From the IMG/VR virus record IMGVR_UViG_3300042344_000264, positions 1-41,498 of that record: a DNA stretch of 41,498 nt. One strand, 5' to 3'. Made by a program: the position numbers and the translations under genes. Positions within the stretch are counted from its first letter, which is position 1, and each line of letters opens with the position of its first letter. The notes below the pieces were generated by a model. The model searched no databases. It saw only the letters and a list, made by a program, of their open reading frames with translations, and was not told the origin of the DNA. This DNA comes from a virus. Below, one piece after another: positions 17,558 to 26,597 of this stretch.

Positions 17558-20119
17558 ATGGCTCAACAACAACTCAGAGAAGGTGATGTATCGTACGATG
17601 GACAATACATTTACGATGGACTTAAGTGGGCTACAAAAAAAGAGTACGCTGCTAGGCAGGCAACACTTCAGCAAGATGAGTCTAGCCGTAAGCTTAAAGA
17701 GGAGTTCTCTAATTTAGTTTTAGATGATTTAAGTTCTGAAGACGCAAGAAATGGTGCAGTTTTAACAGACTGGAACAATTCGTATCTTAATACAAAGAAT
17801 AGGCTTAATGCCATTATTGCCGATTCTGGAACTTACTCAGCAGTTGCCAGAAACGAAGCCAGCCTAAAACTTAAAGCGCTAGAAGCTAAGTACGCAACAG
17901 GAAGCAAAACTGCGTATGCTGCTTTAGGAAAATCTCCAAAAGACAAAGACACGCCAACTATTGGGCAGTTGGCAGTATACGCTAAGTCTCAGCAGCCTCC
18001 AGACACAAGGGCGGTTCTTCAAGAGAACGTAGAAGCCATGAAGTCTGTCCTAGGAGAGGCGGCAAATCTTGAACTTCAGTACGCTCCGCAACTCGCAGAA
18101 GTTACTGGCCAGTCTCAGCGCGAGCAGATGCTTAAGAACATTCAGGCTGCCACCGACACGCCTGAGATTAGCGCACTTCGCAGTAAGCAAGACTTGACGG
18201 CTGAAGAGCAGCAAAAGCTAGCTGCTTACGACGCGCAGTATGCAAACATCCCAACTGCCGAACTAGCCGCTCGTACAGACACACTTTTTAATCAGGCAAT
18301 CCAGCGTGGAAAGCTTGATCAGTACAAAGAGTTGATGCCTCAGTATCAACAGCAGTACCTAGATCAGATGCCGGGCGCTGAGCAAACACTTGGATCCCTT
18401 GGGCAACTTGGGACGCAGATGGCAAATCGAGCCAATACTGCCCCAGAGCTTACAGCTTTCGAGCAGCAGGTTGGTGGGCCAACTTACGGCCAAGAATTAG
18501 GGCAAATTCAGGGGCCAACAGCCGGCCAAGAACTCGCACAAGTTCAAGGACCAGTTTACGGACAAGAGTTAGGTCAAGTACAAGGTCCAGTCTCTGGTCA
18601 ATACTTGTCTCAAGTTGCAGGACCAACCGCAGACATGTCCCTTGGCGGGATGCAGGCATACAGGCCCGGCGAATACACTTCAAGTGTTGCTGGCCCTGAG
18701 CTTCAATCTGCTCTTGGTAATATTGACCAAAACCTTGTATCCCAATACATGGGCGTAATGCCCGGAGTTCAAGAAGGAGCTGCAATGCTGGCACAACAGG
18801 CCAATGCAGACCTAGCTGCTGGCAGATCGCTAACTCCAGAGCAAGAAAGGATGGCAACTCAGGCTGCTCGTCAGGCTTACGCGGACAGAGGCATGGCACT
18901 TGGGCCACAGGCTATCACTGCTGAAGTTCTTGGTAGGGAAGAGTTGGCAAATCAGCGATACCTGCAACGTCAGGCATCCGCCCAGCAAGCTCTAGGAACA
19001 ATTTCTAACCTATATCAGCCAGCACTGGCGCAGACATACGCTAGACAAGTTGGAGCCGAGCAGTACGGCCTTGGAGCGCAAGCTCAGATGTTTGGGCAAG
19101 GGATGGCTCAGGAAGACTTACAGAGAACTGCTCAAGCTCAAGAGTACCAGCAGCGGCTCGGCTTGCAGCAGTTTGGCCTTGGCCTTCAAGCGCAACAATA
19201 TCAGCAGGCACTGGGGCAGGAACAGCTTGGGCTGTCAACTCAGGCGCAGCAGTTTGGTCAAGCTGCAACTAAAGAGCAGCAACAGGCCGCAGTTCAGGGG
19301 CAGCAATACCAGCAGGCTTTAGGCAAAGAACAACTTGGCCTCAGTACGCAGGCGCAACAATTTGGACAAGCTGCGACACGAGAACAACAAGCTGCCACGA
19401 TTCAAGGCCAGCAGTTCAATCAAGCTCTTGCTAGAGGGGATGCCGAAAGCAGTAGACTTCAAGCTGCAAATACACTGCAAGCAAATCAAGCCCAGATTGC
19501 CGCAAGTATACTTGGAACACAGCAGCAAGCAATGGGGCCAGCAATGTCTGCGTACTTTAATGTGCCTCCAACTCAAGGAGCCTACGGGACGGCTGCAAAT
19601 CAAGCTACAAATCAGTACGCTCAAGCTGGGCTCAATATTGCCAACCCAACTAATCCTGTGATTACCGGGCTAAATATGTTGCCGTATCAGAGTGCAATGA
19701 GCCAATATAGCAACCAAGCAAACTTTGCTGCTTCGTACTTACAGGGCAAGGCAAGTCAGCCTGCCCAAAGCGGTGGTGGTGGTGGCCTATGCTGCTTTAT
19801 CATGCTAGAAGCCCGCTACGGCAACGGGGTAATGGACGAGGTTGTACGCCGTTACAGGGATGAGCATGTCACGCCACGCAATCAGCGCGGATACTACAAG
19901 CTGGCTGAAGTATTTGTTCCCTTGATGCGCAAGTCTAAATTGTTTAAGTTTGCCGTGTCTAAACTGTTTGCAGATCCGGCTGTGTCGTATGCTAAATGGT
20001 ACTACGGACAGAACAAGCACGGCTGGCTATTTAAGCCAGTTCAGGCATTCTGGATGAAAATATTTAATTTGCTTGGCGAAGATGTGCCGTTCATCCGCGA
20101 AAACGGCGAAGTTGTTTAA
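17558..20119 (+). CDS. Glutamine-rich internal virion (ejection-type) protein, 853 residues
   Basis: Residues 1-300 are helical and charged. Residues about 307-366 hold five 12-residue repeats of GPxxGQELxQVQ type. Residues about 500-625 are extremely Gln/Ala-rich and include two exact-length 36-residue repeats (19199-19306 and 19307-19414). A distinct C-terminal domain of about 108 residues begins at CCFIMLEARYGNGVMDEVVRRYRDE. It is rich in aromatics and basic residues and resembles a domain found at the end of other phage virion proteins. The size, composition and position ahead of three more internal-type proteins suggest an inner-core or DNA-ejection protein. The start is in an AT-rich ATATATTGT leader. 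Confidence 0.62.
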   Translation: MAQQQLREGDVSYDGQYIYDGLKWATKKEYAARQATLQQDESSRKLKEEFSNLVLDDLSSEDARNGAVLTDWNNSYLNTKNRLNAIIADSGTYSAVARNEASLKLKALEAKYATGSKTAYAALGKSPKDKDTPTIGQLAVYAKSQQPPDTRAVLQENVEAMKSVLGEAANLELQYAPQLAEVTGQSQREQMLKNIQAATDTPEISALRSKQDLTAEEQQKLAAYDAQYANIPTAELAARTDTLFNQAIQRGKLDQYKELMPQYQQQYLDQMPGAEQTLGSLGQLGTQMANRANTAPELTAFEQQVGGPTYGQELGQIQGPTAGQELAQVQGPVYGQELGQVQGPVSGQYLSQVAGPTADMSLGGMQAYRPGEYTSSVAGPELQSALGNIDQNLVSQYMGVMPGVQEGAAMLAQQANADLAAGRSLTPEQERMATQAARQAYADRGMALGPQAITAEVLGREELANQRYLQRQASAQQALGTISNLYQPALAQTYARQVGAEQYGLGAQAQMFGQGMAQEDLQRTAQAQEYQQRLGLQQFGLGLQAQQYQQALGQEQLGLSTQAQQFGQAATKEQQQAAVQGQQYQQALGKEQLGLSTQAQQFGQAATREQQAATIQGQQFNQALARGDAESSRLQAANTLQANQAQIAASILGTQQQAMGPAMSAYFNVPPTQGAYGTAANQATNQYAQAGLNIANPTNPVITGLNMLPYQSAMSQYSNQANFAASYLQGKASQPAQSGGGGGLCCFIMLEARYGNGVMDEVVRRYRDEHVTPRNQRGYYKLAEVFVPLMRKSKLFKFAVSKLFADPAVSYAKWYYGQNKHGWLFKPVQAFWMKIFNLLGEDVPFIRENGEVV
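18476..18655 (+). repeat. Five 36-base in-frame repeats (12-residue units)
   Basis: Units beginning GPTYGQELGQIQ, GPTAGQELAQVQ, GPVYGQELGQVQ and GPVSGQYLSQVA, with a degenerate fifth, occupy successive 36-base steps inside the 853-residue gene. The DNA copies differ at third positions, so the repeat is held at protein level. Confidence 0.85.
19199..19414 (+). repeat. Two 108-base in-frame repeats (36-residue units)
   Basis: Unit one starts YQQALGQEQLGLSTQAQQFG at 19199. Unit two starts YQQALGKEQLGLSTQAQQFG exactly 108 bases later at 19307, and a third degenerate start (FNQALARG) follows at 19415. Protein identity is high while many codons differ, so the duplication is not very recent. Confidence 0.88.
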
Positions 20120-20131
20120 CCTATCACTTAT

Positions 20132-21154
20132 ATGCAAGGATTTTCACAAGTTAACGCTGGAGATTATTTCCCGCAAGAAATTGCCAATCAAATTACCGAC
20201 GCGTACTCAAAGATGGGTGGCGCTCAGGCTGAGATTGAATACAAACGAGAACAAGAAGAGGAGCGAAAGCGCCAGCAAAAGAAAATGCTCAAAAACATGG
20301 GCATCATGCTTGGAGCAACCGCTTTAACTGGCGGTGCGGCAGCATTGGCGGCTCCCGGAGCACTGGCCGGTGGCCTTGGCGCTGGCTTGGGAACTTTTGG
20401 CAAAGGAGCGCTTGGGGCTTTTACCGGAGCAGGATCAGTTGCTCCTGGCGTTAAAGGACTTGCTGGCGGGCTTAACACTGTCGCTGGCGCTTTAGGAGGA
20501 CAAGCTACAAGCTCATTAATGGGCGGCGCAATGGGAGCAATGGGCGGGGGTGGTGCAGGTGGAGGAATGATGGGAGGAGCCGCAGGGATGGGTGGTGGCG
20601 GCATGGATGCTGGGCAAATGGCTATGGGCGCACTTGGGTCGTACCTCAAAGACAGTCAGGCCGCTAATAAGAGTAATCGTATTTTAGAAGGCACGCTTAC
20701 CGATCCGACGGTGCGTGCGGCGTTATATCCAGGAGTGGGACAAGAACAAGTTGATGCATTATTGAAGTACAAGAAGGATAATTTTGGAAACATTGAAGGA
20801 GCGCAATTCTTGCAACAGGCACTGCCAATGCTATCGCGAGTTGGTGCTGGCAATGTAGACTTTGACAGGCAGGTGCAAATGCAAAACCTACGCAACGCGC
20901 CAGACTACGCAAGAATACAGGCTTCTCAAAAATCGCCAATTGATATTTCTGGAATGGCATCTGGCCTTAAAGGCGCAATTGCCACGCCTGCTCCTGCTTT
21001 TGCAACTCCTGCTCCAATGCCCGGGTCTGAACTTGATCTGCCAGGAGCTGTTGGAAAACTTGAATCCTTTATGATTCAAAAATACGGGCCAAATTATAAG
21101 GCAAGAAGAATAAGTCCAACGCAAAAAGACATGGACGAATTTGGGATGCAATGA
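20132..21154 (+). CDS. Gly/Ala/Met-rich putative internal virion protein
   Basis: 340 residues. A charged helix (EIEYKREQEEERKRQQKKML, about 35-54) precedes a long hydrophobic, small-residue region (about 57-175) with GAxxxGG and GGMMGG patterns that could insert into membranes. The C-terminal half is a soluble region containing VGQEQVDALLKYKKDNFGN and a Pro/Ala-rich linker. This is the expected style of a podovirus ejection protein that forms part of a channel across the cell envelope, but no family is recognised. It starts 12 bases after the 853-residue gene, in a TATATG context without Shine-Dalgarno. Confidence 0.58.
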   Translation: MQGFSQVNAGDYFPQEIANQITDAYSKMGGAQAEIEYKREQEEERKRQQKKMLKNMGIMLGATALTGGAAALAAPGALAGGLGAGLGTFGKGALGAFTGAGSVAPGVKGLAGGLNTVAGALGGQATSSLMGGAMGAMGGGGAGGGMMGGAAGMGGGGMDAGQMAMGALGSYLKDSQAANKSNRILEGTLTDPTVRAALYPGVGQEQVDALLKYKKDNFGNIEGAQFLQQALPMLSRVGAGNVDFDRQVQMQNLRNAPDYARIQASQKSPIDISGMASGLKGAIATPAPAFATPAPMPGSELDLPGAVGKLESFMIQKYGPNYKARRISPTQKDMDEFGMQ

Positions 21155-21160
21155 TTTTTT

Positions 21161-22120
21161 ATGCCGTATACACCTGAACAGCTTAATCAAATCTTAAAGG
21201 CGTTTAATTCGCCTGTAGCTGAAGCTGCGCCTGACACAAGCGTTCGCGATCTGCGTGCGCCTGTTGAGCCTTCTGCGCAAGAAAGCGTGGAAGCGCCGCC
21301 GCCATCTGTATATGATGAGTATCAAAAGAAATATTTGGATACGCAAAAAAAGCGAGCTGCTGGAGAGTTGTATATTGCGCAGCAAATGCTTGCAAACCCA
21401 AGCCAGCAAGAAGCAATAGATAAGGCTCTTAAAAGAGTTTTAAATGCAGATGTTCCAGAAATGGCGGCATTTGAACAAACCGAGCCTGCAAAGAAAATAA
21501 TGGAGCGTTTGCCAGCTTTTGCAAACAAAGATTATGTAATTAAAAACATCAAAAAAGAGCTTGATGCTGCTGCTAAAATTGAAGATTCGCAAGAAAAGAT
21601 GCAGCGCATTTTTACAATCTTGCCAAAAATGATTCAATCTGCCGGAACTGGTGGCACAGACGCGTTGCAACCTGCTGAAATTATTCTTGGATTGCCTGAG
21701 GCTCAAACGATTTTTACATGGGCAACTGCTAACAAAAAAGACTTAACCTCTCCAACGACATGGTTGGAAATTACAACCGACCCAGTTTTAAAAAATACAT
21801 TTAGCGCAAATCCAGATGCCTACCTTAAAAAGGCAAGAGGTGCTTACAATACAATTTCATCTACTCGTAATGAAGAGTTGAATCAGTTTGAGCGCATGTC
21901 TTCGAGGGATTGGGTTCGCAGAAATACAGGACTGCAATTACTTGAACAATATCAAGATGACGACTTGCAGCGCGTCGCGCCTCGCCAATCTACGGCTGCA
22001 GCATTTACAACTGGTCCGGGCGGCGCAGTGAACAGAACTGAAGCTGCGCCATCTGTTCAAGGCACCGGAACATTTAAAAAGGCATACTATAATGCCGCTG
22101 GTAAACTCGTAATTCCTTAG
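21161..22120 (+). CDS. Putative internal virion protein, 319 residues
   Basis: Mainly helical protein. Residues about 45-180 contain lysine-rich and Glu-rich helices (YQKKYLDTQKKRAAGELYIAQ, KIMERLPAFANKDYVIKNIKK). The C-terminal 60 residues are disordered. It lies six bases from its neighbours on both sides, between two larger virion-type proteins, so it is probably part of the internal core. I do not recognise a family. Codons are clearly more AT-ending than in the adjoining genes. The leader is GATTTTTT with no ribosome site. Confidence 0.55.
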   Translation: MPYTPEQLNQILKAFNSPVAEAAPDTSVRDLRAPVEPSAQESVEAPPPSVYDEYQKKYLDTQKKRAAGELYIAQQMLANPSQQEAIDKALKRVLNADVPEMAAFEQTEPAKKIMERLPAFANKDYVIKNIKKELDAAAKIEDSQEKMQRIFTILPKMIQSAGTGGTDALQPAEIILGLPEAQTIFTWATANKKDLTSPTTWLEITTDPVLKNTFSANPDAYLKKARGAYNTISSTRNEELNQFERMSSRDWVRRNTGLQLLEQYQDDDLQRVAPRQSTAAAFTTGPGGAVNRTEAAPSVQGTGTFKKAYYNAAGKLVIP

Positions 22121-22126
22121 CATTTT

Positions 22127-24508
22127 ATGGCGCAACAAGTACAGCTTCCAGATGGCAGTATCGTTGAGTTTCCAGACAACGCAACAAACGAAGATATTAC
22201 GTCTGCGTTAAATGAGTACAAGCCTGGCCAACAAGAGGGCGTACCATCACTTTCGCAGCGTGCGCTAGAAGCTGCTGCGCCGTACATTCGCGGAGCTGGC
22301 CCAACTGCATCTGCGGCACTGGCAGGAGCCGCCCTTGGCAGTGTAGTGCCGGGGCTGGGCACACTTGCAGGTGCAGGCTTAGGCGCAGCTTCATCAGAAA
22401 TTACTCAAGTACTTGGTGATCCAGCAGTGCTTGTGCTTAATAAATACCTTGGCACTAATTATACACCGCCAAGCCAATCTATTCAGTCGTTTTTGTCGCA
22501 GATAGGAGTGCCGGAAAGCAAGACCCAGCAAGCCAAAATGACGGAGGCTGTAGCAAGAGGAACAGCCGGGGCACTGGCCACAGCAGGACTGGGGACGGGA
22601 TTGAAGGCATTAACTGCAACCACAACAGGTGAACGTAGTGTGGCAGCGGAAGTTGGGAGAATGCTTGCGGATCAACCCGGCAGACAGGCTGTTGCTGGAG
22701 CAACTGGTGGAGCGGCATCGGAAGCCACAAGGCAGGCACTTGAAGGCAAGCAAGCTCCAGAGTGGATGAAGGAGTACATATTCCCTGTGCTGGAAATGGG
22801 AGCGGGAATGGTTGGTGGAGCAGGCGGGTCTTATCTTGCCGGGAAGGCTCAAGCCGCTGCATCAATGCGAAGTGGCACATACCCTGGAGCGCCCGGACTA
22901 ACGCCAGAACAAACAGCACTTGGCGTGCAGGAGCTGGAAGCCAAGGGGCAACAGATTCCGACTTCGTATTTATTCCCACCAAAAGGTCCAGTAGGGAAAA
23001 CGCTTCAACGGCTTGCTAGAGCTGGAACTGCCGGAGAACTGGATCAAGAGCTTATTGCTTTTAGGAATCAGGAGATTGAGAAGTTCTTTGCTGATAAGGG
23101 AATTACCCCTGGGCAGGCATCACTTGCAAAAGTTACAGAAGATTTAAATGCGACTAGAACAGCAAATGTAAGACGGCTGTCAGGGATTAATGATGAAATC
23201 ATTAAGGACGCAGACAAAACAATTAAAACAGTTCCTGTTCAAAAGTCGCTTGCTGCAATTGACAAAGAGATTGAAACTCTAAAAAAGAAGTACCCAACTG
23301 ATCACATTGTAATTACAGATAAGTTGGAAAAAATTAAAGACGGAATTGCAGGTGCGCCTATTAAGCCTCCAGTTCTACTTGATCAGTTTGGAAACGAAAT
23401 AAATAGACAACCAATAAGACAAGGGCAGTCATTTTCATCTGTTGATGCAAATAGAGATAAAGTTGGTGCTATTACAAAAGATCCATCTTTGGCTGCAATA
23501 AAGCAAGATGAGCTTAAAAGAATATCTACAAAAATTTACGGCATCATTAAAGATGACATGCGTAACTTTTTAAAAGACAACAATCTGAAAGCTGACTTAT
23601 GGGATTCCACTACAGCAGAACTGTATGAGTCTGCTGGGCAATTAGACGTCAGCGGATTGCGCCATATATTAAACATGGGAGATGTTCAGCCAGAGGCTGC
23701 ATCGAGGCTGTTGTTTAGCGTCAAGCCGAGTGAGGTTAAATTGGTGTATGACAATCTCAGCCCAGAAGGCAAGCGCAACGCTCAGTATGCAATGCTTGAA
23801 AAGGCTTTGAGTGATTCGATCAATCAAACTACACTAGAACCTAGCGCGGCTCTAGTGGAGAAAAGACTCAACCAACTTAAAAAGGATTCCAACATCTTCT
23901 TTAAGAACACACTTCAAAGAGACGAAATTGAAGGGTTGACTCGGATGCTTCGCCTGACATCGCCTGCTGTAGAGTTACAAGCAGATCCTAACACTGGGCA
24001 GCGAGCAGTTGCGCCTATGGTAGCCATGGCAGCAATGGCCGCTCAAGGAGCAGGCAAGACAATTGCAAAAGCAATGCTATTGGATCGAGTTGCTAGTTTT
24101 TACGAGTCGCCAGTTGCACGCAAAATCTTAAAGGCTATTCCTAAAGCGCCAAAAGATTCCCCAGAAGAATTTGCGCTGACTAAACGGTTCATGAATGCAT
24201 TTGAGATTCACAACGACCAGAAGTCCGTTGAGGATCTTGAAAAAAAGCGTATTGCAATGGCGTTTTTGCCAGATAATACAACAAATGAACAAATGCCAAA
24301 CGGCAGCTTCATTAAGGTGGACAACAGTCTTGGCTACAAAATGATCAAGCCAGCAGATGGCGGCATTAAACTATTTGATAAAACTGGGACTCAAGTGCCT
24401 GGGATTTTTGCAGATGAAAAAACAGCCATCAAAAAGGCTACAAATTTAACGTACCGCGAAGTCATTCAACAAATTCGAGCAAAAGAAAAAGCATATGCCT
24501 CTGAATAA
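22127..24508 (+). CDS. Large internal virion / ejection protein, 793 residues
   Basis: The N-terminus (MAQQVQLPDGSIVEFPDNAT, then NEDITSALNEY) is a short domain common at the start of phage internal virion proteins. Residues about 50-90 are Ala/Gly-rich and hydrophobic (ASAALAGAALGSVVPGLGTL), followed by a second Gly/Ala-rich stretch (about 135-250). Residues about 290-640 form a long helical region with many charged residues. The C-terminus carries NGSFIKVDNSLGYKMIKPADGG. There is no lytic transglycosylase motif that I can see. It is the last large gene of the late block. Its 3' end overlaps a small gene in another frame by 14 bases. Confidence 0.65.
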   Translation: MAQQVQLPDGSIVEFPDNATNEDITSALNEYKPGQQEGVPSLSQRALEAAAPYIRGAGPTASAALAGAALGSVVPGLGTLAGAGLGAASSEITQVLGDPAVLVLNKYLGTNYTPPSQSIQSFLSQIGVPESKTQQAKMTEAVARGTAGALATAGLGTGLKALTATTTGERSVAAEVGRMLADQPGRQAVAGATGGAASEATRQALEGKQAPEWMKEYIFPVLEMGAGMVGGAGGSYLAGKAQAAASMRSGTYPGAPGLTPEQTALGVQELEAKGQQIPTSYLFPPKGPVGKTLQRLARAGTAGELDQELIAFRNQEIEKFFADKGITPGQASLAKVTEDLNATRTANVRRLSGINDEIIKDADKTIKTVPVQKSLAAIDKEIETLKKKYPTDHIVITDKLEKIKDGIAGAPIKPPVLLDQFGNEINRQPIRQGQSFSSVDANRDKVGAITKDPSLAAIKQDELKRISTKIYGIIKDDMRNFLKDNNLKADLWDSTTAELYESAGQLDVSGLRHILNMGDVQPEAASRLLFSVKPSEVKLVYDNLSPEGKRNAQYAMLEKALSDSINQTTLEPSAALVEKRLNQLKKDSNIFFKNTLQRDEIEGLTRMLRLTSPAVELQADPNTGQRAVAPMVAMAAMAAQGAGKTIAKAMLLDRVASFYESPVARKILKAIPKAPKDSPEEFALTKRFMNAFEIHNDQKSVEDLEKKRIAMAFLPDNTTNEQMPNGSFIKVDNSLGYKMIKPADGGIKLFDKTGTQVPGIFADEKTAIKKATNLTYREVIQQIRAKEKAYASE

Positions 24509-24650
24509 ATCCGCCTCCGACAAAGCTTTCACTGAAAACCTCCGGCGCGAGATTGGCGCTGGCAAGCCACAGAAGCAGGCTGTGGCAATCGCTTATCGCG
24601 TACAGAAGGACGCTGCTCGTCAGCAGGCCGCTGCTAAGCGCAAAAAATAG
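24495..24650 (+). CDS. Small basic conserved phage protein (GKPQKQAVAIAY type)
   Basis: 51 residues from ATG 24495, overlapping the last codons of the 793-residue gene in another frame. The core ENLRREIGAGKPQKQAVAIAY is a motif repeated in many short phage proteins of unknown function. The C-terminus is strongly basic (DAARQQAAAKRKK), suggesting nucleic acid binding. The next gene starts three bases after its stop. Confidence 0.72.
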   Translation: MPLNKSASDKAFTENLRREIGAGKPQKQAVAIAYRVQKDAARQQAAAKRKK

Positions 24651-24653
24651 CCT

Positions 24654-25406
24654 ATGGCTAACATAACACGGAAGTGGAAACGCTTCCTTGCAGTCTCATG
24701 CAGCCACGGCTTCATGGCCGACCAGGCTGTACTCAAGGAAGTCCTTCGCTTTCGTGCCCGATGGAAGCCTGACACGGTGCTGCATCTCGGTGATGCCATC
24801 GACATGACGTGCCTGAGGACCGGCGCACTCACCAACGACAACGCCGACTCAGCCGTCGATCCTGAGGCGGACCTGAACGACGGTCTCGCATTCATCTCAG
24901 CACTTCGTCCCCAACACTACCTGCTCGGCAACCACGAGGCCCGGCTGGTCACGCTGATGAGCCACCCCAAGGCGATCATCTCTGCGCTGGCGACTCGTGT
25001 GTACCACCAGATCCACGACCGAGCTAAGTCGATCAAGTGCAAGGTGTACGACTACAAGCTCAAGACTGGCTTCGTTGGTCTTGGCGACGCTCTCTTTCAG
25101 CATGGCTATCTCCACAGTGAGAATGCCTTGCGCGACTCCGCAGAGCGTATGTGTCACGGTAAGTACACCAAGCTTGTCATGGGTCACATCCACCGTGTAC
25201 AAATCGCTGAAGGGCGGCGCATTAAAGGAGTGACTGGCTACTCTGTGGGGTGGCTGGGAGATCCCGAAATGGCTGGCTATGCGGAGAATAGGATCGCAAC
25301 CACCGCATGGAGTCGAGGTTGGGCGTGGGGTGAATATACTGACAACGAGACAATTGTATGGCTGACAAAAGAGTTAAAGGACGGAAGCTTCAAGCTGCCA
25401 GTGTAA
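24654..25406 (+). CDS. Calcineurin-like metallophosphoesterase
   Basis: 250 residues. The order of metal-binding motifs is that of the calcineurin-like phosphoesterase family: CSHG (16-19), HLGDAID (44-50), LGNHEAR (91-97), QHGY (149-152) and MGHIH (176-180). Phage members are thought to act on nucleic acids or cyclic nucleotides during replication. The substrate cannot be read from this sequence. The first motif has Cys where the usual Asp-x-His has Asp; His18 is kept. Codons are GC-ending, unlike the late genes just before it. It overlaps the next gene by 49 bases. It probably marks the start of the replication block. Confidence 0.85.
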   Translation: MANITRKWKRFLAVSCSHGFMADQAVLKEVLRFRARWKPDTVLHLGDAIDMTCLRTGALTNDNADSAVDPEADLNDGLAFISALRPQHYLLGNHEARLVTLMSHPKAIISALATRVYHQIHDRAKSIKCKVYDYKLKTGFVGLGDALFQHGYLHSENALRDSAERMCHGKYTKLVMGHIHRVQIAEGRRIKGVTGYSVGWLGDPEMAGYAENRIATTAWSRGWAWGEYTDNETIVWLTKELKDGSFKLPV

Positions 25407-25615
25407 AAAAGGATTGGCTCACTGAACTTGCGCAGACCTTGAACATAAGGCCCGCTCCAGCAGGATGGTACACTATAACCCAGATCGCTGATCGGCTTGG
25501 AATTGGCCGCACTGCTGTGCGCACGATCCTCAGCGAGCGCAAAGCTTCCGCTCAACGTTTTTACCAAGTGACAAGTGACGGCAGGCGAGTTCTACTCACA
25601 CACTACCAACTATGA
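25358..25615 (+). CDS. Small helix-turn-helix protein
   Basis: 85 residues. After a basic N-terminus (MADKRVKGRKLQAASVKKDW), the segment YTITQIADRLGIGRTAVRTI is a clear helix-turn-helix, and a short beta wing follows (RFYQVTSDGRRVLLT). It may be a transcription regulator or DNA-binding accessory protein. It overlaps the phosphoesterase end by 49 bases, and its TGA overlaps the next start (ATGA at 25612). Confidence 0.68.
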   Translation: MADKRVKGRKLQAASVKKDWLTELAQTLNIRPAPAGWYTITQIADRLGIGRTAVRTILSERKASAQRFYQVTSDGRRVLLTHYQL

Positions 25616-25884
25616 CACCTGAAGAACGCGAGCGCCAAGCTATCATCCAGCGTGCAAAAGACATTTTGTGCGAGTACTTTGAGTGCGGAGAGATTCTAGT
25701 GCAGGCTCAAGATGAGCGCGACAACGACAACACAAACCGCTACGAAGCCGGGTGGGGCAACCGATTTGCTCGGGACATGCACATTAACCTCATGCACAAA
25801 GAGCGTGTGCTAGAGCACTCTTGGTCAGAAGAGTGTGATGACGAGGATGATGACGATGACGATGAAATTCGTGCAAAAAAGTAG
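25612..25884 (+). CDS. Small hypothetical protein with acidic tail
   Basis: 90 residues. The N-terminal half is helical (TPEERERQAIIQRAKDILCE), the middle has WGNRFARDMHINLMHKERV, and the C-terminus is a run of Asp and Glu followed by IRAKK. No family is recognised. Coupling to the HTH gene by ATGA suggests a shared message. A promoter-like sequence begins one base after its stop. Confidence 0.6.
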   Translation: MTPEERERQAIIQRAKDILCEYFECGEILVQAQDERDNDNTNRYEAGWGNRFARDMHINLMHKERVLEHSWSEECDDEDDDDDDEIRAKK

Positions 25885-25912
25885 TTGCGCGTAGAAAAGC
25901 GACGTGTAGCTT
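25885..25912 (+). promoter_or_regulatory. Promoter-like sequence ahead of the SSB-like gene
   Basis: TTGCGC (25885-25890), a 16-base spacer and TAGCTT (25907-25912) form a sigma70-like arrangement in the 71-base gap before the replication genes. TTGCGC with the same 16-base spacing recurs at 36322, and a related leftward copy lies at 35679-35707. The match to the general consensus is moderate. Confidence 0.4.
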
Positions 25913-25955
25913 GCTCGTCATTCAGCGGATGGTCCGTTGATGAAACTCAAAAACA

Positions 25956-26597
25956 ATGAAAGTAGCAACAATCGCAGACTTAGCAAACCTTGCCGACGGC
26001 AGCGTCATCGGTGAGATCAGAGTCACAATCAAGACGGTTTACCCACCCCGTACTGGTCAGGGTAAGTTTGGTGAATGGCGCGTACAGAACGCGGTAGTCC
26101 AAGATGCCACTGGCGAGTGCAAGGCCTCATTCTGGCTGCCAGACGAGATGGGAGATCTCAAAGGCCAGATGGTTACCATTAAGTCACAAGCTGGCAAGAA
26201 AGGGCTTGAGGGGCTGTCAGTAAAGACTTCCACTCATTCCGGCGAGAACGAGTTGAAGGTCACCGACAAGGCTGCCATCATTGATGATGCGAGTGGCGCG
26301 TCACCAGTGGCTGGTCCACGCAAGCCAGTGCAGGCTTCGTCGCCTATCTCACTCACAGTAGCAGACGCTAAGCGTGCGCTATATCAAGCGGCACAGCTTA
26401 TGGCAGAAGCCATCAAAGCTGCTGAGTGGGTTGGCAAGGAAGCTAAGGCGCTTTCGCCTGAGCATCTTCAGGCTATCGCTACCAGCCTGTTCATCAGCGC
26501 AGATAGGGCAGGGTATGCTAAGGCGTTTCCATCTGCGCAGGTTAAGCAGGCCAAGGAAGAAGCACCTGAGCTAGAGGAGGACGATCTCAAATGGTAA
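25956..26597 (+). CDS. OB-fold single-stranded DNA-binding-like protein
   Basis: 213 residues. Residues about 15-85 (VIGEIRVTIKTVYPP through GLSVKTST) have the beta pattern and spacing of an OB fold. A linker rich in Pro/Ser/Ala and a helical middle follow. The end is EELEEDDLKW-like: acidic residues closed by an aromatic residue, as in the C-terminal tails by which SSB proteins recruit replication partners. The likely job is coating single-stranded DNA during phage replication. It overlaps the next small HTH gene by seven bases. I cannot verify family membership; the acidic-aromatic tail is the strongest clue. Confidence 0.6.
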   Translation: MKVATIADLANLADGSVIGEIRVTIKTVYPPRTGQGKFGEWRVQNAVVQDATGECKASFWLPDEMGDLKGQMVTIKSQAGKKGLEGLSVKTSTHSGENELKVTDKAAIIDDASGASPVAGPRKPVQASSPISLTVADAKRALYQAAQLMAEAIKAAEWVGKEAKALSPEHLQAIATSLFISADRAGYAKAFPSAQVKQAKEEAPELEEDDLKW

